From: Coniella vitis
Lineage: Eukaryota > Ascomycota > Sordariomycetes > Diaporthales > Schizoparmaceae
DNA length: 64,000 nucleotides
Assembly: GCA_011317545.1 (NCBI GenBank)
Contig: WUJK01000011.1
Span: 945,501-1,009,500 of the forward strand
Reading direction: 5' to 3'
In this document: positions 11,627 to 24,382 of the stretch, in pieces
Numbering within the stretch: position 1 is the first letter of the stretch
Layout of the letters: every line of letters begins with the position of its first letter
Notes under the pieces: generated by a model
What the model saw: only the letters and a program-made list of their open reading frames with translations
Databases searched by the model: none
Told to the model about the DNA's origin: nothing
Position numbers and translations under genes: made by a program

Positions 11627-14521
11627 GGAGCAAGGTGCTCTTCCCTTTTTTTGGCGACGAGAAGAGGCACCAAGATGTGGGTTTTGCCTACCATCAAGGC
11701 GAGCTTTGCAACACAGGTTCACCGCTGAAGGCCAGCCAACGCATATTATCGTTCGCTTCTGTCGACATCGCCAAGACTCTTGAGACTGGAGAAGGATGTG
11801 TGAGCCTCTTTAAGTGAGCCACTAGGCGCGTTCTGCATAAATCGTGTGGACATATTGCGGGGATGGCTCGATTCACCGCGTCAGGTGTCCTAGCAAGCCG
11901 AGGTTCGTGTCACCATCACCCTAAGTGACGGTCAGGTGAGTGATTTGCGCGCCATCTCGTTCATCAACTAGTGTTCCTTCGGGGTCCTGAAGAGTGACTT
12001 GCGACGTTATGGACCCGGATGTCCCAGAACATTGGGTAATTGTGGCCTGACATATGTAGCAAGAAGTGGCAAGTAGAGAGCGGGGACCAGAAGGCTCTGA
12101 TATTTTGGCAGGCCTAACACTGCCTTATCATTCCAATTTGCTTAGGTATTATAAATCTTTCTACCGACCTTGAGACAAGATCAGGCGTTTACAATTGATG
12201 AGAAGATGCACGAGATTACAATTGAACCATTATCACTACGTATGGCGAGCAGTTTTCGCTCGTACAGGCTCTTGTATGTTGACTGGCTATATCGTGGGTT
12301 GACTAGACTTACCCAAGGCTCTGAAAGGCACCATCCTAAATGCAAAAAATGTTCAGCGGGTCAAGTCGAGCCCACCATCGACCCTTGCCGATCAAGACGG
12401 GCATTTGATTTGACAGACGAAACAAAGACTGCTGTCTGACCGCATCAGCAACACCTCCAAGTGGATGCGATCGTCGAAAGACTGTCTTATTGTCCAACGG
12501 ACTTGAATCTTTCCCAAAAGATTGTGATTTCTAGTTTTGCTGTTTCGTCGCTTCTATCAGCCAAAGTCTCTTTTGTCAATGATTGTTAACAATCAAACGG
12601 AAAAGGAAAAGGTTCAGTCTCTCGCTGTACTCAACATGTGATTGTAACATGTTGCCACAGCAGGTCCTTCAAATCTGCCGCAATTGCAGTCCAGAGTCAT
12701 AAAGCCAGACAATCAAGCCATCCTCCAAACCGGCAAACAGTCAATATGCGTCGTATCCTTTCAGATTTCCACGAATGACTTCTGTGGGGAGGTATATCCA
12801 GCAAAGTCGTCTGCAGGCTTCCCCAGACCAGCGGAGCCTTGAAGGCTTCTCTTAACCTCTCGGGATTGCTACAATAGAAAAAGAAGATGCCCTGCAGGCA
12901 GGTAGTAAACGGGCAGTAATCGGACGTTGGCTTGACGCTGCCTGTCAGCCTAGATGCGCTTGAACACGTCACGGGTTGGAGTTGTAGGAAGTGATGTGAT
13001 GGGCTGAAGGTTTTGGAACGAATGGAGGATTGATGAGATGTGGTCGTCGGGCTGAACTGAGCGAATCCATCAAGAGTGGCGGATTCTAGGCAAATGTGTA
13101 TTTATAAAAGCTGAAGCTTTTGTATATACGGTCACGCAAGGCTGGTCATTAGACGAATATATAAAGGCCTTGACGTTGCCACTGGCCGCACAAGTTGATT
13201 GGGGTCTTGACTCTCTCGCACATTGTCAAGCAGCACTCGCTGACGTTCTTCCTGACACAGTCTGCCGATTGCTGATACAACCATGCATACGGAGTTTACA
13301 TATTACGATACGCAATAGGCAAATTGATCATGATCAATATGTAGTCTACTGAGATGAGACGACTAATCATGTCCCCACTACGAGGTACCGATTAAGATTC
13401 GGATACTGATACTATGCAAGTCATGAGGCTTGTTATCGTATTCAAGATCACATATTGTATTCTCTCCATGATTTGACGAGTACTTCCCAGGTTGCACAAA
13501 GTCTATACTATGTAAGCAAATCAATCAATTCCAGGTTGTGGATATTCTTAGTATGACAACGGTGTTATATGATTGGTCACTTCCTCAAGGTCAGGTCTAT
13601 GTACATATGCACCCATTCCCTTGTGGTCTTCAGTCTTCACAACGGCAGGAAATCATCCTATCACGCTTCACAGCAAGACCCTTCATGGATCAACAAGGAT
13701 GAGTTGCCCTCCCCACAGGGCCCAGATGGCTAAAGGCCTGTCGTCCCGGTTTTGCATGGCGGCTAAATGCGAACAACTGTCGCTTCACATTGACCCGGCT
13801 CGTTTTGTCTTTCTCCCCCGCAATATCCCCAGTGCATCCCCGGTTCATTAGAGATGGAGAGTCTTGGCTGCGACTGAGAGCCAATGTCACTCACGATGCT
13901 CCCCGAGTTTCTTTTCAGGGGACCGTTGAAATGTGGAAACCTCTAACTTCAAAATGTCTTGATATAACTTGCAAGGCATTGGCGAAAGAAAACACATAGA
14001 TGCAAACAAAAGGCTGACTTGACAGCCTGTATCAATAGCAAAAGGCCCAATCCTCGGTTCTACGGATACTTTTTACGCCGAGTCATATCCCCTTCCCCCC
14101 CCTCTTCCTCCAAAACGATCTCTCTCTTTCTCTCTCGCTCCCCTCGCTCGCACACCCAGAATTCCCATCAATCTCATCATTGCCCTCCCCCTCAAAGTCC
14201 ACTTCTTTCCCATCGACGTGCAAGTCTCCTACCCATTTCTTTCTTTTTACCCGGGCGAGTCAAGATGACATCAACCCGGATGCACGGCGAGTTGCCCACG
14301 TGGATTCATTCCGTTCCTCTTCTTCTTCTTCTTCTGCCCCACGTTGTGGTCCGCATTGTCGTACTATGTATGGCCACATCATGCACTATCATCAGATGCC
14401 GTTTGCAACTCTGCCTTTTGCGCCTGAGTGGAGGGACGTGACGTGGTACTTGTGTGGGCGAAGCCGCAGGATACATATAAATGTACATCGTCACATAGCT
14501 ACTCTACTATAGCCAAGCTGT

Positions 14522-14565
<44 letters not shown>

Positions 14566-14724
14566 ACATACATGCCTTTCCCAATATCATCGTGACCTCT
14601 CCAAACTCAGGCTACCGAGTTCCTTTGAAACCCTTCCCCCCCCCTTTTTTTTTTCTCTTTTCTTTTTCTTTTTCTTTCCCTTTCAAAAGGGCTCCTTCTC
14701 GTTCCCGCCAGCCCAACAAGAAAC
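11627..14724. other. gene-free stretch upstream of GH115 gene
   Basis: About 3.1 kb with no supported gene. AT-richer blocks around 12100-13600 show frequent stops in all frames. The motif ACTATGTA occurs at 14363-14370, about 355 bp before the GH115 start. The last 700 bases are pyrimidine-rich (CTTCCTCC, CTTTTCTTTTTC), as in many fungal promoters and leaders. Confidence 0.45.
14525..14562. repeat. (TA)n microsatellite upstream of GH115 gene
   Basis: About 19 uninterrupted TA units lie some 160-200 bp before the GH115 start codon. This tract could affect promoter melting or nucleosome position and is likely length-variable. Confidence 0.9.
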
Positions 14725-15117
14725 ATGAAGCTCAAGCACACAACTCACCACCCAAGGGGCCACTGTCTCCTCGTAGCCCTCACCGCCATCACCACCCTGA
14801 GCTTCCTGAGCACCAGCCCGGGCTCCCTGGTAGCAGCACTCGGCCAACAGCCCGTCGTTTCGTTTGCCTCGTCCGCCGCGTCCTCTGCTTCTGGCGATTT
14901 CACAATCGCAGGCGGCGGCGGCGGCGGCGGCGGCGGCAGCTTTGCTGAGGCGTCAGGTGGCGCCGGGCAGATACTCGTCTCGGAAAATGACTATTGGGGC
15001 GTGATTCGAGCAGCGGGGGATTTGGCCCTTGACTTTGGCAGAGTGACGGGAACAAACTATACGTTGAGCACGGATGTGAGATTGGCGCTCGCTGCTGCGA
15101 ATGGCTCAACAGAAGAT

Positions 15118-15156
<39 letters not shown>

Positions 15157-18100
15157 GTGTATGCGTTCAACCCCGTGAACAACAGGAATAACACTTACGT
15201 ATGTACATCTACACCATATCTAGATAGAGGACAAACAGAGGCAAAAAGGATCGAAAAAAAAAAAAAATAGACTGACAACTGACAATGTCCATCGAGCCCA
15301 GTACACAACCACCGCACCAGAGAACTTCACCGGTCCACTCTACTCGTCCGCCTCGCCCTCCTCCGTCGTCATTATCGCAGGCACAATTGGCAACAGCACG
15401 TTGATCGACGACCTCGTCACCGCCGGTTCTCTCAACGTGTCCGCCATCACGGGCGCCTGGGAATCCTTCACCTCGCAGCTCGTGGCCAACCCGGCACCAG
15501 GCGTCTCCCAGGCGCTCGTCATTGCGGGCTCGGACCCGCGCGGAACCATCTACGGGATCTATGACGTCTCGGAGCAAATCGGCGTGTCACCTTGGTACTT
15601 TTGGGCCGATTCACCAGTTCGGAAGCTCAATATCTCTTCCTCCATCTACGTACCCGCCAACACCAACAAGGTCCAGCGCGCGCCCTCGGTCAAATACCGC
15701 GGTATCTTCTTGAACGACGAGCAGCCGGGCTTGACCAATTGGGTCGCCTCGCACTGGGCCGATGCGTTCAATGGCGCCGCAGGGTACGGCCCGGGAATGT
15801 ACTCACACGTGCTCGAGCTCATCCTCCGTCTGCGCGCAAATTATCTCTGGCCGACTGTGTGGGGGTCCATGTTTGAGGTGGACTTTGCCGAGAACCAGCC
15901 GCTGGCGGACGCGTACGAAGTGGTGTTGGGCAGCTCGCACACGGAGCCGCTGATGCGCGCGCAGAACGAGTTTGGCAACTTCTACCCCGGTCCGTGGGCG
16001 TATAACCTGAACAATGTGACCATCAACGAGTATTTCAAGTATGGTGTGCAGAGAGCCAAGCCGTATGCGCGCAATTCGCTGTGGACCATGGGTATGCGAG
16101 GTACGGGCGACAGTGCGATTGAAGGGCTGGGAGACGGTGCCATTATCGATATGCTTCAGACGCTCGTCGAGAACCAGCAAACCTTCATCAGCCAAGGGCT
16201 GGACAATGTCAGTATCTCGACGGTGCCGCAGATGTGGTGTCTGTACAAGGAGGTCCAGTCGTATGTCTTTGAAGGCCTGCAGGTGCCCGAGGACATTACG
16301 CTGCTGTGGTCCGACGACAACTGGGGAAACATCCGAAGGTTCCCGCTGAGCAATGAAACCAGTCGTGCAGCCGGTGCAGGCGTTTACTATCACTTCGACT
16401 ATGTTGGTGACCCAAGAGACTACAAGTGGATTAACACAGTCCAACTTGCCAAGACTGCCGAACAGGTATCTATCACCAAAGTCTCGAGGGGGTGTTGCGT
16501 GGACGATTCACCACTGACACAATGTTCGGTAGATGCACATGGCCTACGCTCGAGAGGCCAACCGGATCTGGATCGTCAATGTGGGCGACCTCAAACCACT
16601 CGAAATCCCCATAAGCCATTTCATGGACATGGCTTACGATGCCGAGTTGTGGGGAGTCGACAGCACCAATGACTGGGCCGCAGCATGGGCGTCTCGCGAA
16701 TTCGGTTCACAGAATGCCTCTGATATTGCCGCGATCATGCAACAGTACGGCCTCGTGGCGAATCGTCGCAAGTTCGAGCTCATTGAGCCCGAAACATACT
16801 CGGTCATCAACTACCGCGAAGGCGACAGTGTGCTGGCCGAGTGGGCAGATCTTGAAGTTCGCGCGCAGAGCATCTGGGAAAGGCTCGACGCTGACACACA
16901 GCCAATGTTCTTCCAGACGGTCCTGCATCCGATCAAGGCTGGCAGTATTGTGAACCAGATCTATGTCGGAGCAGAAAAGAACATGCTGTATGCGGGCCAG
17001 AAGAGAAATGCCGCCAACAACGTGATGATGGAGGTCTTGCAACTGTCGAGTGCAGACGCCAACCTCACAAGTTACTGGGACCAGATCGTGGACGGCAAAT
17101 GGGCCCACATGCTCGACCGTAAGTCTCGGGAAGACCAGAGGATTGACGAGCCTTGACTGACGGGGTTGTGCAGAAACACATATTGGCTACGATGGCTACT
17201 GGCAGCAGCCCATGCGCAACACCCTCCCTCCCATGGCCTACGTCCAAACGCAGCGTGTCTCGCTGGCCGGCCATATTGGCATTGGGGTCGAGGGATCAAA
17301 TGCCACCGTACAAGGCGACGATCAATACCACACCAACAGTCTCAACAACCTCACGGTGCCGATCATGGAGCCATACGGCGCCAGTACTCGCTATTTCGAC
17401 GTCTTCTCGCGAGGCACTGAAAACTGCACGTGGAATGCTAAGCCGCTGTCGAGCTACATCAAGCTGTCGCAGACCAACGGCAGCGTCACTCCAGACGGGA
17501 GCGGCGACACACGCGTGTACATCAGCGTCGACTGGGACAATGCACCTGCGGCGCCGAGCGAGTCGACCGCCATCATCAACATTACCAATGGCTGCCGTGG
17601 CTTGGATAAGTATGGCTATTCGCTTCCACTTGTCCTCGTGCCGGTGTACAACCGCGTTCCCGCGTCGGACTTCAGCTCAGGTTTTGTTGAATCAGACGAG
17701 CACGTTTCGATCAATGGACCAAACTACCAGGCCATTGTACCGGGAGCATCAGCCAACTGCACGACCATCAATGGGACACTGGATGGCAACGTGACATACC
17801 ACACATTCAAGGGCCTGGGTCGCACCGGGGAGGCTGTTGGTCTGGTGCCACAGGACACCGAGAAGCTCACCGTCGAGCAGGCACCAGCGCTCGAATACCA
17901 GATGTACCTGTTCACCAACACGTCACGGGCGAACGTGACTGTGTGGATCAGCCCGAGCCAGAACTACCTTGGCGACAGCAACCCGCTGCAATATGCCGTT
18001 GCACTATTCCCAGCGGGCGAGACGCCCAACGCGACGGTCGTGTCTCCTGTCGGGCCCAGCATCGGCACCAACATGCCAACGGGCTGGGGATACGCCGTGG

Positions 18101-18324
18101 CAGATGGTGTCTGGGGCAAGACGACCAACTTGACGACGACGAGCTTCAAGGTGCCGAGCCAAGGAGCGTACACGCTGCGGATCTGGGCGCTGATGCCGAG
18201 CGTGATTGTGCAAAAGGTGGTTGTCGACCTGGGCGGAGTGAGGCCGAGCTACCTGGGGCCGCCGCAGAGTTTCCTGCTGGGTTCAGACGAGTTGGGCGTG
18301 TATACCGGGACTAGCGTGTTGTAG
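14725..18324 (+). CDS. secreted glycoside hydrolase family 115 alpha-glucuronidase
   Basis: Four exons (14725-15198, 15302-16465, 16533-17118, 17174-18324) encode 1124 residues. A basic then hydrophobic leader (residues 1-40) predicts secretion. GH115 landmarks run in order: LVIAGSDPRGTIYGIYDVSEQIGVSPW, YRGIFLNDEQPGL, the FNGAAGYGPGMYSHVLEL region, RANYLWPTVWGSMF, LLWSDDNWGN and YHFDYVGDPRDYKW, then the IGYDGYWQQP segment and a C-terminal beta-rich region. The family removes (4-O-methyl-)glucuronic acid from xylan side chains. Many NxT/S sequons suggest heavy N-glycosylation. Two oddities sit in the N-terminal part: a (GGC)n Gly run near residue 63 and a (GCA)n Ala run at 15118-15155, both probably length-variable. 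Together with GH131 it suggests saprotrophic or plant-associated life. Confidence 0.93.
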
Positions 18325-19424
18325 TAGACTGCTTGGGAATGGCAATCTGAGCGTCGCTGTTGTTGTCGTGCTTCACACATGGTGCATTGATGGTGCATTG
18401 ATGCTGCGTCCTCGGTTGACTGGCGATGTCCAAGAGCCGTAATTTGGCGTAAAATTAGAGTCTGCTAGTATATTGTGAAGGTCAGGAGTAACAACATAGT
18501 AGAGGCAGGTGTGCTGTGCTGTGCTGTGCTGTGCTCCTTCCTCCCTTACATAGTACAGCTCAGAGTGCACCACGTCAGGCACCTGCAGGGTCGGTGTGTC
18601 CGGTGATGCAGCGTGTGCTGGTTAGCGGGTTCCTAGGTAGCTTTAGTGGGTTGATTCGCGGCAGTTTCACGGCCGTTAGCTGGCTCCTTAACAGACTTGC
18701 TGAGAGTAGCACAGATCAGCTGTTAGCAGGCTACCGCGTATGCTCCACTGGCACCCTGCAGCGAACCCCAAGTCGCGCCCGTACTATGTACATAGTAGCA
18801 CCGAAACGGTCGTTTCCCCAGGCAACCAGAACCCGCTAGCAAATATTGACCCACTACTCTGGCGACCACAAGCACAACACCAGCTGAGAAGAGAGCCCTG
18901 TAAGGTGAAGAGCGCCCCCCCCCCCGACTCCCTCGCAGCCACGCGGACGCGAGTGAATCTGCCGCCGCTACTGCCCACTGGGCCACGACGTCACGCCTGC
19001 ACGTCTCCGTTTCTTTCAGTCTCTCCTTCGTGTGTTTGTGCTGCCTTTCTTCTTCTTCCCAGCCTTGCTCGCGCTGTTTGTTGCAGCGTCTTGTCGGTCC
19101 CTGTCCACCTTGCGCCGCTTGCTGCTGCACAGTCCAATGCCGTCGAGCCTCGGTGCTTTTTGTTTTTCTTTTGCAGCCCACGCCCAGCCGCTCTGCCACC
19201 TTGCAACAGAAGCATTGCTTCCTTTCACCACAGACAGTATCGCTTCTCGGCCTCGCGCACCGGCCGCCCATCTCGTCGAGTCCTCTCCTCCGCGCCCGTC
19301 TCAATTGATCCTGTCGGTGGCCAGCCTCCCCTGTTCCATCAACTCCGGCCTGCTACCATAGACTCTGTACATTCCAGTGATTCATGGGCTCGCGGTTGGA
19401 GCTGAACCGTCCGGTCGAGTCGAC
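18325..19424. other. intergenic: GH115 3' flank and kinesin promoter
   Basis: It contains a pentamer repeat (TGTGC)n at 18510-18536, motif copies at 18547-18554 and 18782-18797, and a long CT-rich leader (about 19010-19400) before the kinesin start codon. Frames on both strands are low-complexity and unsupported. Confidence 0.5.
18782..18797. repeat. perfect palindrome TACTATGTACATAGTA
   Basis: This is a 16-base perfect palindrome and the fullest copy of a motif found at 17 intergenic places in the window (core ACTATGTA or its complement TACATAGT). It lies about 640 bp before the kinesin start codon. It could be a dimeric transcription-factor site, an insertion footprint or a replication/nucleosome signal; sequence alone does not decide. 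Confidence 0.6.
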
Positions 19425-22400
19425 ATGGCTAGCTTCGACCCCAATGCCTCTTCCATCACAGTCGCAGGTCCGTCCAACCGCTGGCACCCCTATCCCAAGC
19501 CGAAACACGGCCTCGACGGCACCAGGCTAATTAGACGTGCTGCAGTCCGAGTCCGTCCCTTCACTATCAGAGAAGCCGCACAACTGTATGCGAAGCCCCT
19601 TGTTGCCCTTTGGTTCCGTTATGGAACCCTGATATGCTGATACTGGCTGGCAGGGTCAAGAACGAAGATGGCACGTTGTTCCTTGGTGACGGCTCCCTGG
19701 CAGCCGCTCCTACCCCCAAGCTAAATCAACGTGGCATTCGCAACATCATCAAGGTCGTCGATGACCGGTGTTTGTAGGTTGAGGATCTCTGTTGGGCCTT
19801 GAACATCACAACCAGCAGCCTACTAACGCCCTGGAACCGCCAACAGAGTGTTTGACCCTCCCGAAGACAACCCGGTCCAAAAGTTCTCGAAATCGGTAGT
19901 GCCAAGAATGGGAAAGAAGGTCAAAGACCAAGTCTTTGCCTTTGATCGCATCTTTGACGAAAATGCCAATCAGACCGAAGTCTACGAAGCCACGACGAAA
20001 AACCTCCTGGATAGCGTCCTCGATGGGTATAATGCTACGGTCTTTGCATACGGTGCCACGGGATGCGGCAAGACACACACAATCACTGGCACGGCTCAGC
20101 AGCCCGGCATCATCTTTCTGACCATGCAGGAACTGTTTGAGAAGATTGCCGACCGCAGCGAGGACAAACACACCGAAATCACCCTATCCTACCTCGAAAT
20201 CTACAATGAGACTATCCGCGATTTGTTGGTGCCAGGAGGCAGCAGACAGGGCCTCATGCTGCGTGAAGACTCCAAACAGGCAGTGACAGTCGCAGGCTTG
20301 ACAAGTCATCGCCCCAAGGATGTCCAGGAGGTCATGGACATGATTGTTCAGGGCAACGCATACCGGACTGTGTCGCCCACCGCTGCCAATGCAACTTCCT
20401 CGCGCTCCCACGCGGTGCTCCAAATCAACGTGGCACAAAAGGACCGCAACGCCGCTGTCAATGAGCCCCACACAATGGCAACTCTGAGCATCATTGATCT
20501 GGCCGGCAGCGAACGTGCGAGCGCGACCTTGAACAGGGGTGAACGACTACTCGAGGGTGCCAACATCAACAAGTCCCTGCTTGCTCTTGGCAGCTGTATC
20601 AATGCATTGTGTGACGCACGCAAGAAGAACCACATCCCATACCGCAACAGCAAGCTCACGCGATTACTCAAATTCTCCCTGGGTGGGAACTGCAAGACCG
20701 TCATGATAGTCTGTGTCAGTCCATCGAGTGAGCACTTTGACGAAACGCAAAACACACTGCGGTATGCCAATCGGGCCAAGGACATCCAGACCAAAGTCAC
20801 ACGGAATGTTTTCAACGTCGATCGCCATGTCAAGGACTTTTTGGTCAAGATTGACGAACAAATGGCTCTCATCAACCAACTCAAGGCGCAGCAAAAGGAA
20901 GCCGAGGGCATGTTCTTTGCCAAGTTCAAGAAGAACATTGAAAAGAGACAGCAGGTCTCTCGGGAAGGAATACAACGTATCCGAACGGCCTACGACAATG
21001 CGGCGGCCGACCGGAAAGAAAAGATTGACACAATGAAGCGATTGAAGCTGTTTGAGCGTCGTATATCCATGCTGTCTGCATGGATCGGAGCGTTCGACAC
21101 TGTTTGCGACTTGCGCGACGACGAAGAAATGCCACCGAACCTCGTAACGATGCGCAAGACTGCACAGGGCATACTAGTGGAGTTGGAAGCGAGCCGGCAG
21201 CATATTCACCAGAAATTGGAACGCTCCAACTGGGACAGGGCACTTGAGTCCGCTTTGCAACACAGCATATTGCAGCTTCCATCTGGTGATGGTATTGCTG
21301 ATTGCGGCGAGGCTGCGTCCCTGACCCGTGAGGCTGAGGTCTTGAAAGCACAGTTCACACGTGAAGCAAACCAGCAAATTTTGGACCAGGAGCGAGGTGC
21401 CGATGCTGCCACCATCCAGGCTTTGTTGACCGCCCAGTTCGAGATGATCTCGTGCATGAACGATCTGATGGTTTCGAGCGAGGAAGAAGTCGCTGCACAG
21501 GTCAAGGACACCATCACACGGTTATTAGAAACAGGCTATGCAGCAGCTTCTCACGTCGTCAAGCCTGATGGCTCTGTAATGCCTGCTGAAGTTTTCTCCC
21601 CAGCCAGACGCGGCACGCCTATGAGGAGGAAAGGGTCCAGCATCCATATCAAACCAATACCGCCCCCAGCCTTCGTCGCTGCGCCAGCGTCGCCCGTAAC
21701 CCGTGAACCGGTGTCACCTATCAAATCGCCTCGACGTCGCAAGACGCTGACCGGTAAGAAGAGCTTCGCATTCAGCCCGACGAAGAAGCGGGCCACGCCG
21801 AGAAGAGTTGTCCGCTGGAGAGACGCCGAGAGCATCGACGGCACCCTTGCAGATTATGACAAGACGCCGAAAAAGTTCGATCCTAGCCCCAGCCCAATGC
21901 AAGCACTTGCTTCGCCTGGCATGTCCTCATCCCTCTTGGCTCGGCCATCGACGTCTTCATACCGCCTCAGCAACGGAGACTCGGGCTCGGACTCGAGCCC
22001 GTCCCTCGTGTTGCCCGAGACGTCCAGCATCCCTCTCTCCAAGCCAAGCAGGTTCCAAGCCGGGTTCCTCTCCAAGACTCGACCAGCCCAGGAAGGCTCG
22101 TCCCTGACAGGGGGGCCGCCATCAATGCGATTGAACCTAGCTACTCCAGCGGGTAAGGATGGCAAAGTTTCTCCACTGCGATCTCTTGAGGTGGACAGAA
22201 CGGGTAATAATCTATCTCCAGCATCCTCCGGATCCTTGCGGTCAAGCCCCATGCCACCTAGACTCACTGCGTTGGATGAAAACAGCCCTCCCCCTGCGAA
22301 CGCCAACGCCACCCAGCCGTCTCCCCCTGCGAATAGTACCCGCGAACCGCCCTCGACGATTGACGCGACAAATCTCCGAACCGCTCTTCACCTCGCCAAG

Positions 22401-22856
22401 AGACGAGACCGCCTATCCTCCATGGGGGGCACGGCGAGCTCCAATGCGAAGCGTGTCTCTAGCATCGGCGGCCCGAGTGGCGTCGATCGGCGGCGCTCCT
22501 TCCGTCGCGTCTCCTCCACGTACGCCGCGCCATCTGCCGCGGCCGCTAACGGAGTCTCCCGACACCGAAGACGAAGTGGATCTGGCGAAGCAGTCTCCGC
22601 GGCCGCCGCCCGACAACGGAGTCCACCCATCTCGTGTTCTCATCAAGATGGAGGAGCTCGCGCCTTCGCCTCTGGCCAGGCCAGGCGCATGAACATGGGC
22701 GGAAGCATGAGGCTTGATAGCATCATCAGCCCCAGAGGCCTCAAGGACAAGGCACCAGCACAGGGCGGGCTCGATGTGAAAGCTAGAAGAATGACCATCG
22801 GTGGCACAGCCGGCCCGCCTGTACCGGGGAAGCGGTCGACGATGGTGTGGCGATAG
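19425..22856 (+). CDS. KIP3: kinesin-8 motor (Kip3-type)
   Basis: Four exons (19425-19467, 19546-19585, 19654-19773, 19847-22856) give 1070 residues. Splicing rebuilds the motor start SITVAVRVRPF and then RCLVFDPPEDNP. The motor (about residues 10-385) has P-loop GATGCGKT (about 138-144), switch I NATSSRSH (249-256) and switch II DLAGSE (285-290). The motor-start sequences VRVRPF and VFDPPE are typical of kinesin-8. A coiled-coil neck and stalk follow (MALINQLKAQQKEAEGMF onward). The C-terminal ~450 residues are Ser/Pro/Arg-rich and end with RRMTIGG and VPGKRSTMVW. Kinesin-8 proteins walk to microtubule plus ends and depolymerise them, setting spindle length and nuclear position. The two short early exons make the N-terminus easy to misannotate. 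Confidence 0.92.
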
Positions 22857-24382
22857 GATCAGGACCACCAGAGAGCCTACCCTTCGCTCTCACCACAGTC
22901 GCACAAGTCTCCCGTTACCGTGAGGGTTCGATGTGCAGCATCGCGGAAGAAGTGACTGAGTAACTGATTTGATCATGGAAATCTGGGAGACGGGATATAA
23001 GGTTCCATCAGTGTCAAAACCAAGAAAGGGGGGGGGGGAGGGCGGGTTTGGATTTTTGTCTTTTGGTTCGGGTGTAGTATGGGATATGGTGGCGCATCCT
23101 CATCCAAAGGGCGTCTTTTTGCCTTTTGAGAACAAGTTGTGATTTATACTGTATTCGCATTGACATTGGTGTTAGTAGGCGCGTTATACGAAGTACATAC
23201 TGGGCTCAACTTGCTTTCTGTAGCGATTGGTGGCTTTTATGAAGACGATATTTCTGCTGTACTCTTGCGGCTGACACGACGGCATGGAAAGGACTCCAGC
23301 ACTGCACGGATTTGCTTTGATGATGTGGATTGCCTGCTGCTGGTTACAGCCCAGCATTCTTGGAGTGTTGGAGGAGCGGTCACGGTGGAGGGTACAGTAA
23401 CATTAACCATATCATACCATGAGGACGGCCCCGCAAAATCCCGGGCCCGATGATGACGGAGACGCACGCTTGCAGTGGGTCTTTGCATACCGTTCAAAGG
23501 ACGACCCGACAGCCCGGTTCCCAACAGAAGTACCGACAGCAACTCATGCCTAGAAAAGAGAAGGGTTCTAGGAGCGCGAAAATGCCAATGATGAGCCACG
23601 TGAGCTGCAACGGGGGCAGCCGGCCTTGGCTCGGGATCGTGGTGGCTTCGGGGCATCTTGCTTGTGCTGTGAGCATCTTGTCAAGCTCGTCATCACGAAA
23701 CAGACAAACGAAAACACGCAATACCGATGTGGGGAAGCGCCCAATCGCGCAGTCGCAGGCGAGCGCTCCAAAAAGTATACACACACACACGCCCGCCCCC
23801 AAACACTCGACGCTAAAGAGAGTGGTGGAAATAAAGAAGGGTGGTTTATTAGTAAACCCCCAGCGAGACCCAGCGCGCCGATACGTGCGGCCATATGTGA
23901 ACTGAGCACGCCATCAGTAGATCCAATCTCGTCAACTGCCGGGGTTTTCTTGTCTTGTACGGAGCCATGCGTACATAGTACAACACTTCACGGGCCCTCG
24001 CAGTCAGTCTTAACTGCCGCATACAGTGCTGTGTACACGTCTCGTCTGGATATGACGTGACAGAGCTGCCCGAACGCTACTATGCATGTACGCAGGGGAG
24101 CTTTTGTTCCTGCATGCGTGACGCGCCGACAAGACAAGTACGGGATAAAATATAAAGCAGCCCTAGATCTGACGTGGTTGATGCTTTGTTTTCTGCTGCT
24201 TCCTCCTCTCTTCTCGTGGAAGAAGGCTGCTGCTACTCTCAGAGACCACCCAGCCAACGTCAAGAACTCTCGGATCCCACCCTCTTGCCCATCAGTCAGT
24301 CTTGTGCGTCAATCAAGACAAAGTTCCAAGTTCAGAGACCGAAAAAGAGGAGAAAAACGAAGACCCCAAGACAAGACAAGAC
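22857..24382. other. intergenic: kinesin 3' flank and TauD-like promoter
   Basis: A G-run sits near 23028. The motif TACATAGT lies at 23972-23979 and a related TACTATGCATGTAC near 24078, about 300-410 bp before the dioxygenase start. ORFs to 151 codons occur on both strands but lack domains. Confidence 0.45.
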
